Source of the DNA: Opitutales bacterium
GTDB taxonomy: Bacteria; Verrucomicrobiota; Verrucomicrobiia; Opitutales; Opitutaceae
NCBI GenBank assembly: GCA_018700525.1
Contig: JABITN010000102.1
Location: 1 to 51,063 of the forward strand
DNA length: 51,063 nucleotides
Reading direction: 5' to 3'
In this document: one piece after another, positions 42,806 through 51,060 of the stretch
Layout: each line of letters starts with the position of its first letter
How positions within the stretch are numbered: the stretch's first letter is position 1
Translations under genes and position numbers: made by a program
Notes under the pieces: model-generated
What the model was told of the DNA's origin: nothing
Databases searched by the model: none
The model's input: the letters and a program-made list of their open reading frames with translations, nothing else

Positions 42806-43164
42806 ATGAATCGAATCTCGATAATCGCGTTGCTTTTGTTTGCGGTTGGCGTGTCGGCTGCCGATCGGCCCGATATAATTTACATCCTAGCTGATAATCT
42901 CGACTATGGCGATTTAGGATGTTACGGTCAAGAGACCTTGAATACGCCTGCGATTGATCGCATGGCGGAAAGCAAAGCGTTCTTCAAGGTGACTGGAAAC
43001 TGGTTCGAATTGGACTCGGAAGTCCTGTATACGAACTTTATAACGTAGGCGAAGATCCCTCGGAGGAGATCGATCAGCTGGCGTTGCGCCCCGGGGAGTT
43101 CGCAACATTGAAAGCACTCCTGAAGAGTATTCCCGATGATCGTAGTCCGTTTAAGGACGCGTAA
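42806..43164 (+). pseudogene. Sulfatase pseudogene: N- and C-terminal ends joined by a large deletion
   Basis: From ATG 42806 the frame reads MNRISIIALLLFAVGVSA (signal), RPDIIYILADNLDYGDLGCYGQETLNTPAIDRMAES, the first ~55 residues of a sulfatase. It then jumps, in a different frame, to the C-terminal end: VLQGDWKLVRIGLGSPVYELYNVGEDPSEEIDQLALRP...SIPDDRSPFKDA, ending at TAA 43162-43164. The whole catalytic middle (roughly 350 residues, including the formylglycine site) is gone. The junction lies near 42970 and shifts the frame. It starts only 28 bp after sulfatase 6 and may once have been co-transcribed with it. Confidence 0.88.
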
Positions 43165-43191
43165 TTGTCGACGATCTCCTTAAGCTGCCTG

Positions 43192-43211
43192 AAAAGGCAT
43201 CTTTAGATGCC
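43192..43211 (-). terminator. Terminator hairpin with the stop codon in its loop
   Basis: Minus strand: GGCATC - TAAA - GATGCC - TTTT. The six-pair stem includes the last two codons of the isomerase gene (Gly-Ile), and the loop carries its TAA stop (43203-43205). The plus strand has an overlapping hairpin TGCCT-GAAA-AGGCA (43186-43199) that could serve the convergent sulfatase remnant. Confidence 0.65.
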
Positions 43212-44117
43212 GAATGCTCGATCCATTTGCCTGGAAATCGTTTCAAGGGCTTCCAAATCTCCTCCCTTAACTTCTGCTGCCACCCATCCATGATAGTCGA
43301 TTTCGATTAACGCTTTGCGGACGTCGGCAAAGTCGATGTCGCCTTCGCCGATCTGAGTGAATTTGCCCTCCTGGCGAGAGAAGCCTTTGACGTCTAGTTT
43401 TTTGACGCGCTTGCCGAGTTGGCGTATCCAATCGCCCATGGCGCCGTATTTCCAATGATTGCCAATGTCGAATTGCATGCCCACCCAGGGTGAGTTGAAG
43501 CTATCTATATAGCTTACGAAATCTGCGGCGGATTGATTCGAATCGCCTTCATGATCGTAAAGAAAGCGATTCCAAACATTTTCGATGACAATGGAGATGC
43601 CGAGTTCGGCTGCGAGAGGAATAGCTTTTCTAATGTTATCGATGGAACGCGGACGGATCTCCGAGACTGGTCCATCGTCGCCATGACCTACGACCAATAG
43701 GACCGTATGCCCACCAACTGCGTGAGTATCGCGAATGGCTTGCTTCAAGTCTGCGAGAGCCTGAGCTCGAACGGAAGCATCGGGGCTTGAATGACGAATT
43801 TTCCAATGAGTGCTGCAAACCGTACCGTCAACTGGCAGGCCGGAAGCGGCGATTGCGGCTTTGGTCATCGCAACATTCATGCCGGGCGAATTCATTTCGA
43901 TCCCCAAAAAACCAGCGGTTTTCGCGGCAATGAATTTTTCGACTAGAGAAATATCGGGAATTTTGACCATTCTGATTTTAAGCGTTTTGTAGAGTCTTCC
44001 TTTTAAGGAAGCGCTTGCATGGGGGTCGGCTAGGGCGAAGGTGGGAAGTATGCTTGAGGCTCCAAGTGCGGCAACGGTTCTAAGAAAATTACGACGATTA
44101 TTGGATTGATGTGGCAT
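43203..44117 (-). CDS. Sugar phosphate isomerase/epimerase (TIM barrel), Tat-exported
   Basis: 304 residues from ATG 44117, chosen because MPHQSNNRRNFLRTVAALG is a twin-arginine signal (RRNFLR). The open frame runs on to 44435 but that part overlaps the promoter of the divergent gene. AP-endonuclease-2-type TIM barrel: KTAGFLGIEMNSPGMN, VDGTVCSTHWKI, GGHTVLLVVGHGDDG, IVIENVWNRFLYD (Glu metal ligand), WVGMQFDIGNHWKYG (Asp/His ligands), VKKLDVKGFSRQEG, IGEGDIDFADVRKALIEIDYHGWVAAEVKGGD. Family members isomerise or epimerise sugars and inositols, or act on oxidised (3-keto) sugars. Export with a Tat signal is common in PVC bacteria and implies folding with a cofactor metal. Confidence 0.88.
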   Translation of the reverse strand: MPHQSNNRRNFLRTVAALGASSILPTFALADPHASASLKGRLYKTLKIRMVKIPDISLVEKFIAAKTAGFLGIEMNSPGMNVAMTKAAIAASGLPVDGTVCSTHWKIRHSSPDASVRAQALADLKQAIRDTHAVGGHTVLLVVGHGDDGPVSEIRPRSIDNIRKAIPLAAELGISIVIENVWNRFLYDHEGDSNQSAADFVSYIDSFNSPWVGMQFDIGNHWKYGAMGDWIRQLGKRVKKLDVKGFSRQEGKFTQIGEGDIDFADVRKALIEIDYHGWVAAEVKGGDLEALETISRQMDRAFGI

Positions 44118-44425
44118 GTTCGGAGGAAAAACGAATGGCCTGTGAGTATCAATCTTCGAATAGCGAATTGAAGAGGGGAACCAATGGGAATTCTCGATTA
44201 GTCTGATGTATTTCAGTCGCAAGGCGTCGTCGTTTGTTAGGTTCGGCATAAGAACCAGAGTCAATCGTTGACTAGAAATTGTAGTGGATAGGGTCAAACG
44301 AATGCTGATGCAAATAATTGCCCATTTGAGCCAAGTTAGACTGGACAAGAAGGCTTCATAGAGCGGAATCTCAACCGTTAGGATGTGATTCCCGTTATCA
44401 ACCCTACTAAACTTAAAAAAATCAT

Positions 44426-47302
44426 ATGAACTCAATTCTTAGACCACTATGGCACGCTGCGATTGCTCTCGTTGCAGCCTCAAGCGCGCAAGCGGATTTC
44501 CGATTCGAAGACGGCGATCGTATTTGCTACATTGGCAGTGGGCTTGCTGACCGGATGCAGCATGACGGTTGGCTGGAAACCCTCATTCAAAGCCGTTTGG
44601 CCGATCAGCAATTGGTCTTTCGCAATTTCGGGTTTACCGGTGACGAAATCGACAACCAGCCTCGAAATAAAGGCTTCACTCCAATGGAGTCCTATTTGGC
44701 TCTTTCCGAAGCAGATGCGCTTTTCGTCTTCTACGGCTATAACGAATCGTTTGGAGGCACTGCGAAATTAGCGTCATTTAAACATCGATACACGAAGATG
44801 ATCGATCATTATTTGGCTCTGAAGCCGAACGGGTCGAGTTCGCCTAAACTGGTGCTTTTTTCGCCAATCGCCCACGAGGATTTGAATAATTCAAATTTGC
44901 CGGACGGCAGTGAAAACAATGCCCGTCTAGCCATATACACTGCTGCAATTGGCGAGATTGCGGCATCGAGAGGAGCAACCTTCGTAGATCTTTTCTCCGC
45001 GACACAAGAGCTCTACGATAGCAGTTCCGAACCGTTGACGATCAATGGCGTTCATTTAAATTCAGAGGGCAACCGTCAGGTTGCCGAAGTAATTGCTCGT
45101 GAATTGCTTGGAAAACGCGTGGTCGCGAATCGCTCGCTTGCTCAGTTGCATGAAGCGGTGCTCGACAAGAATTGGCATTGGTACAATCGATTCCGGGCTA
45201 CCGACGGCAATGACGTTTGGGGAGGGCGCTCGACACTGACCTTCGTGAATGAGCAATCCAACGCTGAAATTTTGAAGCATGAGCTTACGATGCTCGATGT
45301 GATGACTGCCAATCGCGACAAGCGGATTTGGGCCGTTGCCAAAGGGGATATCGAGCAATCGGCCGTAGATGATCGCAATGTTCCTCAGCCAATCGGAGTC
45401 ATCTCCAATGTGGGCGGCGGCAGCAAGAGTTCGAATGCCGAGAAAGAAGGTTCGACGACTTACAAGACGGGAGATACAGCGATCTCTAGCATGAAAGTTG
45501 CGGATGGATTCAAAGTGAATCTTTATGCGGACGAGTCTCGCTTTCCTGAACTAGTCAACCCGGTTCAAATGCAAGTCGATGGCAAGGGCCGCATTTGGGC
45601 GGCGGCTTGGCAGACTTATCCTAAGTGGGAGCCGCTCAAGGAAATGGGCGATAGTATTCTGATTTTCTCGGACGAGGATAACGATGGATCGGCGGACAAG
45701 ATGGTCACTTTCGCGAAGGTACATAACCCGATCGCTTTCGAATTCTGGAATGGAGGCGTTATCATCGCTAGCCAACCGGAGATTTTGTTCTTAAGGGACA
45801 CGGACGGCGACGACGTAGCTGACGAACGTATCGTACTTTTACAGGGTACAGGCTCGGCGGATACGCATCACTCCGCTAACAATTTCGTATACGGGCCGGA
45901 CGGAGCAATCTACTGGCAGAGCGGGATTTTCCTTCGCAATGCATTCGAGCACCCATGGGGAGCTCCTTTGTCTACGGCATCATCCGGCATGTATCGGTTC
46001 GATCCTCGCCGTCATGCGATCAGCTTCCACGCTGAAAATCGGCCGAATTCACACGGTATCGCCTTCGACCGCTGGGGTTATCATTACGCTACTGACGGTA
46101 CTTCTGGGCGAACCTATCAAGTTCGTCCCGAAGCGAACTCATTCAAAATGCATGAACTTTTCAAAAAAGAAGTTCGTCCAGTGGCGGCCAATGCGATCAT
46201 TTCCAGCTCGAATTTTCCTGATTCGATGCAAGGCAACATCCTCGTTTGCAATACGATCGGCTATCTCGGTCTAAAGCAGTACGCTCTGGAGCGCGGTCCT
46301 CAGTCTGGCGAAGTTTGGGGTGAACCTGCCGCGGACCTGCTATACAGCACGGATAAAAACTTCCGACCTTCCGATGCGGTTTTCGGAGGAGATGGCGCTT
46401 TGTATATTTCCGATTGGCAGAATGTAATCATCGGCCATATGCAGCACAATATCCGCGACCCGAATCGGGATCACAAACACGGACGTATCTACCGGATGGT
46501 ATCGACCGAGAAACCGCTGCAGAAGGCGGTAAAGATCGCCGGCGCGTCGTTGGCTCAATTAATGAAGAATTTGGAGCATCCAATCGATGGGGTGCGTCAC
46601 CGCACTCGCGTCGAATTGAGCGCTCGCGACTCAGGCAACGTTATTGCGGCAGCCAATAAGTGGGTTGGGCAATTCGATTCGAAGAGCAAAGAAGACGCTC
46701 ATCATTTCTTGGAAGCGCTTTGGCTTCACCAACAGCACAACGTTATCAATGACGATCTCCTGAATATCGTTCTTGAATCCCCAGAACCGCATGCCCGAAA
46801 TGCAGCGAAAACAGTAGAGCATCTTTGGTATACAGTGGATACGACCGGAGGAGCAGGGCTTGTGGTCGTGAAAGCGTCGAAGAAGGAAGTGCCCAAATTG
46901 AAGTCTGGAGTAGTTTCAGACACGGCTGAACTGACCGAAGTGCGGATTGGAACGATCGTCGAGAAGATGCAGTTCGACGTTGAGGAGTTTGTCGTGAAGG
47001 CAGGCAAGAAGGTTAAGCTGACCTTCTTCAATCCGGATTTTATGAATCACAATCTCGTCATGGTCCAACCAGGCGCGGCGGACGAGGTCGGGATGGCTGC
47101 TTTGGCTATGGGCGCGAAGGGATTCGAAATGGGTTATGTTCCGGAGAGCGACAAAATCCTATTCGCATCGAATCTGCTTGAGAATAAGGAAGAGCAAGTA
47201 TTCGAATTCGTGGCGCCGCATACGCCAGGCGACTATCAATTCGTATGCACCTTCCCCGGGCATCACATCATGATGCGCGGAGTCATGAAAGTGATTGAAT
47301 AA
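44426..47302 (+). CDS. PVC-type oxidoreductase: SGNH-like / propeller / HEAT / cupredoxin fusion
   Basis: 958 residues, exported (LRPLWHAAIALVAASSAQA). SGNH-like domain at about 25-235: GYNESFGG and NGVHLNSEG are present, but GSGLADR replaces the Ser-bearing GDS block. Propeller at about 350-690: MKVADGFKVNLYADESRFPELVNPVQMQVDGKGRIWAAAW, FSDEDNDGSADKM, SANNFVYGPDGAIYWQSG. A short HEAT-like part follows (about 710-800). The C-terminal plastocyanin/azurin-like domain (about 835-958) has the type 1 copper set His875, Cys941, His946 and Met950 with azurin-like spacing (VCTFPGHHIMM). It parallels the protein at 28675 but ends in copper instead of cytochrome c plus ThuA. Divergent from the isomerase gene with 308 bp between starts. 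Confidence 0.91.
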   Translation: MNSILRPLWHAAIALVAASSAQADFRFEDGDRICYIGSGLADRMQHDGWLETLIQSRLADQQLVFRNFGFTGDEIDNQPRNKGFTPMESYLALSEADALFVFYGYNESFGGTAKLASFKHRYTKMIDHYLALKPNGSSSPKLVLFSPIAHEDLNNSNLPDGSENNARLAIYTAAIGEIAASRGATFVDLFSATQELYDSSSEPLTINGVHLNSEGNRQVAEVIARELLGKRVVANRSLAQLHEAVLDKNWHWYNRFRATDGNDVWGGRSTLTFVNEQSNAEILKHELTMLDVMTANRDKRIWAVAKGDIEQSAVDDRNVPQPIGVISNVGGGSKSSNAEKEGSTTYKTGDTAISSMKVADGFKVNLYADESRFPELVNPVQMQVDGKGRIWAAAWQTYPKWEPLKEMGDSILIFSDEDNDGSADKMVTFAKVHNPIAFEFWNGGVIIASQPEILFLRDTDGDDVADERIVLLQGTGSADTHHSANNFVYGPDGAIYWQSGIFLRNAFEHPWGAPLSTASSGMYRFDPRRHAISFHAENRPNSHGIAFDRWGYHYATDGTSGRTYQVRPEANSFKMHELFKKEVRPVAANAIISSSNFPDSMQGNILVCNTIGYLGLKQYALERGPQSGEVWGEPAADLLYSTDKNFRPSDAVFGGDGALYISDWQNVIIGHMQHNIRDPNRDHKHGRIYRMVSTEKPLQKAVKIAGASLAQLMKNLEHPIDGVRHRTRVELSARDSGNVIAAANKWVGQFDSKSKEDAHHFLEALWLHQQHNVINDDLLNIVLESPEPHARNAAKTVEHLWYTVDTTGGAGLVVVKASKKEVPKLKSGVVSDTAELTEVRIGTIVEKMQFDVEEFVVKAGKKVKLTFFNPDFMNHNLVMVQPGAADEVGMAALAMGAKGFEMGYVPESDKILFASNLLENKEEQVFEFVAPHTPGDYQFVCTFPGHHIMMRGVMKVIE

Positions 47303-47605
47303 TTGGAGACAATCGGGGCGGAAGCATTTCTGGAAAACCTACTTTAACCTACGCCTCGGAGTTTCGACTTCGAGGCGTTTTGACGCGAGGCCCTCATTCG
47401 CTTTAATTTAAACCCCCGGGGCCGCGTTTGAGTCAATGAAAGGCTCGAGAATATAATGGACCTTTTGTAGTCCATCAGAGGGGCAATGATATGGGGACAC
47501 ATTGGGAGATCGCCAACCATGAAAAGCGAATACGGGGCAGATGCGAGCGACTCGTCTCAGCCCAGAGTGATCCGTCCTTATTGGCTTTGAATGAAAACGG
47601 AGAGG
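47303..47605. other. Convergent intergenic region
   Basis: 303 bp between two convergent genes. It contains the terminator at 47351-47381. The rest (47382-47605) shows no coding character or repeat that I can support. Confidence 0.5.
47351..47381 (+). terminator. Intrinsic terminator of the cupredoxin oxidoreductase gene
   Basis: Stem acgcctcg - gagtttcgactt - cgaggcgt followed by ttttg, 48 bases after the stop codon. Confidence 0.7.
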
Positions 47606-49195
47606 CTAGGAACTCGGGCCGGCTTCGGCACCTGTTTCGACAAGAACGCCGGATTGGTTGATCTTCTGCTTGAGGGCTTGAATCTCTTCTTCCCAGGCAT
47701 TGATCTGGGATTGGTCGAGAGCATTGGATCTGAAGGCTTCGGCGCCTTCAGAGGTTACCTGAGTCTCCCACAAATAAAGGCTTTGCAGTTGGTCGAGATC
47801 TTCGAGGTACTCAAGCCCATCATCGCTTACCTGCGTACCGTAGAGATTCAAATAGCGAAGGTTTTCAAGATTGGCGACGTGTTCGAGTCCTTCATCGGAA
47901 ATCGTCGTCTTTTGCAGATAGAGACGTTCCAGATTATGCATTCCCGATAGGGTGGCTAGTCCTTCGTTAGTTATATTGCTGAAGCCAATTTCGAGCTCGG
48001 CTATATTCGCTGCGACGGGTGCGAGCATAGCGAGAGCTTCGTCATCGAATTTGCTTTCGCCAAAGGGGGACTTGACCCGAATCAATGGGGAATCGAGGGC
48101 GATCGGTTGCACATTGATACGCGGATCTTCTTGAAGTTCTGCGACAGTGGCCGCTATCTCTTCCCAGCTAGGAACGTCTAGTTCAGCAACCATGGTTTCA
48201 GCTTCCGCAACGAAAGCGGGTTGCTCGAGTTGGGCGTTTATTGCGGCCTCGATGGTCTCGGGTAGTTCGAGCTCGGATAGGAGTCCAGCATCTGGAGCGC
48301 CGCTTTCTACCCACCATTCGAGAATGGCGATTTGGGAATCGCTTGGCTGACGCTTGCCTTCTGGAGGCATGCGTTCGTCGTCGTCTAAATCTAGGTGCAA
48401 TCGGTAGATTATTTCACTGGCGTCTATATCGCCCGGAACAATGGTGTCGCCCAGCTCGCCGCCTTGCATGGCCAATTCGAAAGAGTCGAGTCTGAGGTCG
48501 CCTTTCGATTTATCAACCCCGTGGCATGCTATGCAGGTTTCTTCGAAAATGGGGTGAATAATGTCTTGGTAAACGTCTGCAACTTTGAAGCCATTTGATC
48601 CTGGTTCTTTTTCCAGCTCCATCCCGATTACGCTTTTGATCGGGTTGGGAAGGTATTTCGTTAGGTAACCGGAACCGTGGGTGAGCGTTCCACCGTCGTG
48701 ACCAACCACGAGGAGAAGGATAATCGTTGCTCCGAGAGCCCCATGATAGGGGATCGAAAATCCGTTGCGTCTGCGGTCGCGAGCACGGGTACGTAGGACG
48801 ATTAGCCAAAAAACCGAGACTGCGGTAATACAACCGAGCCAGCGGTGTCGTGCGAGCAGGTCGTCATTGTAGCCACCATCTAGGGCAAGCAGGATGCCGA
48901 GCACGGCAGCGAGGGTGGAAACGTATGCGGTGTACTTTAAGACAATCTCGCAGGCTTTACCGATTCGGGGGCCTCCCATTGAGCTATCTAAATATTCGAT
49001 GACCCCAAGGACGACTAGAAATCCAATCGGCAAGTGCAGGAGGGCGGGATGAAATCGACCCAGAAACAGCGTCCAAGTGGGAACGCTTTCAGCTCCTACT
49101 GCAAAATAGGCAAGACCTAGGAGGAAGAGGCTCGCACAGGATGCGATTAAAATAGCAGGTTTCAGGTTAGCTGGGCGACGATACGATTTTTTCAT
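47606..49195 (-). CDS. DUF2231-like membrane protein fused to cytochrome c and leucine-rich repeats
   Basis: 529 residues. Five or so membrane helices in the first ~175 residues (FLGRFHPALLHLPIGFLVVLGVIEYL is the DUF2231 signature, followed by ARHRWLGCITAVSVFWLIVL and ATIILLLVVGHDGGTLTHG). A planctomycete-type cytochrome c domain (about 205-310) has CIACH at 221-225 and DDDERMPPEGKRQPSDSQIAILEWWVESGAP, which supplies a possible Met ligand. The C-terminus (about 385-495) holds leucine-rich repeats: LERLYLQKTTISDEGLEHVANLENLRYLNLYGTQVSDDGLEYL. Likely an inner-membrane electron carrier with a periplasmic binding surface, and a candidate acceptor for the copper or heme oxidoreductases here (inference). 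Confidence 0.9.
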   Translation of the reverse strand: MKKSYRRPANLKPAILIASCASLFLLGLAYFAVGAESVPTWTLFLGRFHPALLHLPIGFLVVLGVIEYLDSSMGGPRIGKACEIVLKYTAYVSTLAAVLGILLALDGGYNDDLLARHRWLGCITAVSVFWLIVLRTRARDRRRNGFSIPYHGALGATIILLLVVGHDGGTLTHGSGYLTKYLPNPIKSVIGMELEKEPGSNGFKVADVYQDIIHPIFEETCIACHGVDKSKGDLRLDSFELAMQGGELGDTIVPGDIDASEIIYRLHLDLDDDERMPPEGKRQPSDSQIAILEWWVESGAPDAGLLSELELPETIEAAINAQLEQPAFVAEAETMVAELDVPSWEEIAATVAELQEDPRINVQPIALDSPLIRVKSPFGESKFDDEALAMLAPVAANIAELEIGFSNITNEGLATLSGMHNLERLYLQKTTISDEGLEHVANLENLRYLNLYGTQVSDDGLEYLEDLDQLQSLYLWETQVTSEGAEAFRSNALDQSQINAWEEEIQALKQKINQSGVLVETGAEAGPSS

Positions 49196-49456
49196 GAAGT
49201 GTTAGAGGATTGGATTCGAAATAAGCGTCATGATTAGAATACGCATAAAATTCAACAGCCTTTTGCAGAAGCCGGCTTCGAAATTTTGGCATGAGGTCGG
49301 TAAAAAGGTGCCTGCCCGCTTGATAACTTCAGAGTTATGAGCTTGTCGAATGGCGTGGAGGGCTGAGGTCGGGCCTTAGCGATTTACGCTTTCGCCGCAG
49401 GCGAAACCCCTCCGAATTTCTAAGTTCAGAGAAGCGGGGTCTCTCGGTTTTTCGAG

Positions 49457-50602
49457 TTAATCTGCAGGTAAATCGGAAGCAATTTCTGCGGCGATCTTGT
49501 CGATGAAATCCGGGGTGATGAAATCCATTCCGATTCCGGGCGCTTCAAGTGGCTTAACGTAAGGTCCATCGGTCAAGGCCATGGTGGCCTCAGGAGCGTA
49601 GGCTCTTAGCCATTGGTGAACTTGATGGTATTCGACTGAATCGCATTGCGACAGTGTGGCTGAAAAATTAATACTAGCAGAGAAGAGGCATACCGAGTTC
49701 GCCGAATGGAGCGTTACAGGCAAGCCATGTGCTTCTGCAATCGCAGAGATTTTGCGGGCTTCGGTAATGCCTCCGCAGGCGCAAAGGTCGAGATGAACGT
49801 ACTCGGTTCCGCGTCGACTGATTAGATCGTTGAAATTTTGGCAACCGTAAAGCGATTCATTGGCGCATACCGGAATGCCGGCACGGGCGTTAATCACTGC
49901 ATGACCCGCGTTGTCGGCTAGGGCTATGGGCGATTCGAACCAATAAATATCGTGTTGCTGCGCTTTGGCAGCCAGTGAGAGCGCCTCGGGCACATTATAG
50001 GCATGCACGGCGTCGATCATCAGCCGGGCATCGGGACCGATCGCTTCGCGGGTTGCTGAAATACGCTCGAGGTCATCCCGTTGGGGGACGCCGCCAATCT
50101 TGATTTTCACTCCGCTAAATCCTTGATCAATGTATCCGGTAACCTCGGCCTTAAGGTCGTCGATCGTTTTGTCCCGTCCATAAAGCCCTCCGCTCGCATA
50201 AGTGTAGACGCTATCCGAATAAGCTCCGAGCAATTGATACAAAGGCGTGTTCAAAAGCTTCGCCCGAAGATCCCACAGGGCGTTGTCGAGTCCGCTCAAA
50301 GCGTTTATCAAGACTCCTTCGAGCGTCCCAATCGGGGCTATCCCGGCGATGCGGTGCCGAATGCGTTCGGTGAAGTGCGGATCTTCTCCGGTAACAAGCG
50401 GGGCGATGTCGTGGTTGATCGTATCGACGATCGATCTTGCGCTACCGTAGAACGACCAGACTTCGCTCACGCCTAGAATTCCGGTGTCGGTCTCGACGAA
50501 AATGAATACAATTTCCTTAGCGTTAAAGGTCAGGGCTGGATTCCAGACCTTCCCGCCCATTGGAAAATCGATCTGTTTGGCGAAAACGTGTTTAATCTTC
50601 AT
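49457..50602 (-). CDS. Enolase-superfamily (mandelate racemase/muconate lactonizing-like) sugar-acid dehydratase
   Basis: 381 residues, cytoplasmic. Capping domain at about 1-130 (VFIFVETDTGILGVSEVW, GLDNALWDLRAKLLNTPLYQLLGAY), then the catalytic barrel. Visible catalytic residues: KIK with Lys166 and Lys168, metal ligands Asp197 (LMIDAVHAYN), Glu223 (WFESP) and Glu249 (CANES), and a general base in the LHSANS segment (His299). The KxK + D/E/E + His set marks the mandelate-racemase group, whose bacterial members mostly dehydrate aldonic or aldaric acids to 2-keto-3-deoxy acids. This fits the altronate dehydratase at 8532 and the exported sugar oxidoreductases. The exact acid is not predictable by eye. 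Confidence 0.88.
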   Translation of the reverse strand: MKIKHVFAKQIDFPMGGKVWNPALTFNAKEIVFIFVETDTGILGVSEVWSFYGSARSIVDTINHDIAPLVTGEDPHFTERIRHRIAGIAPIGTLEGVLINALSGLDNALWDLRAKLLNTPLYQLLGAYSDSVYTYASGGLYGRDKTIDDLKAEVTGYIDQGFSGVKIKIGGVPQRDDLERISATREAIGPDARLMIDAVHAYNVPEALSLAAKAQQHDIYWFESPIALADNAGHAVINARAGIPVCANESLYGCQNFNDLISRRGTEYVHLDLCACGGITEARKISAIAEAHGLPVTLHSANSVCLFSASINFSATLSQCDSVEYHQVHQWLRAYAPEATMALTDGPYVKPLEAPGIGMDFITPDFIDKIAAEIASDLPAD

Positions 50603-50736
50603 GGGAAGGGTGGAGGAATTCCCTAGGATGGAACACCTGATGATTTAAGATTGGCGGTAAAGAGCATTTTGACAAGCTGGAATTGGGACGATGTTTTGGA
50701 TTGGCTTTTGAGGAAGGCTACATTTTTTTGAGCCCT

Positions 50737-51060
50737 ATGGATGAAACGGAGAAACGGACCAAGGCTTGGATTGGCGACGCAGTCCTCGCCCTATTCGCTC
50801 GCGAGTGGATTCTGAGGCAGACGGATATTGCTCCTAGCGAACGAATAGAGGTCTTCACGGGAATGACTTCCAACCGTTTTCTAGCCTGTACAGGGGAGCC
50901 GACTTTGATGGAAGCGAAGATTGGCGTCATCTACGAGAAAGACGGGGTTGATAAGGCGTTCTCGTATATTGAAGAAACGCTTCTTCCCGTATTCAAAAAA
51001 CAGCGACAAAATCTATTGAAGTCACCAGGAAGCTATAGAGGGCGAAAAAGCAAAATCTGA
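50737..51060 (+). CDS. Small RNase III-fold protein
   Basis: 107 residues from ATG 50737 (MDETEKRTKAWIGDAVLALFAREWILRQ); a longer frame from 50683 adds 18 unlikely residues. AWIGDAVLALFAREWIL is the RNase III opening (normally LGDAVL...), followed by GMTSNRFLACTG at the position of the second conserved block. The C-terminal helix (GVDKAFSYIEETLLPVFKK) resembles the end of the nuclease domain. The signature ERLEFLGD is reduced to KAWIGD: Asp33-type acidic residue kept, first Glu lost. There is no dsRNA-binding domain. Much shorter than RNase III (about 220) and somewhat shorter than Mini-III. It could be a Mini-III-like rRNA nuclease or an inactive relative. Confidence 0.7.
   Translation: MDETEKRTKAWIGDAVLALFAREWILRQTDIAPSERIEVFTGMTSNRFLACTGEPTLMEAKIGVIYEKDGVDKAFSYIEETLLPVFKKQRQNLLKSPGSYRGRKSKI

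Noticed and set aside
49391-49410. Inverted repeat tttcgcc-gca-ggcgaaa between the cytochrome c and enolase-superfamily genes, as a terminator
   Set aside because: A good seven-pair stem but no T-run on either strand and no second copy; too weak to call.
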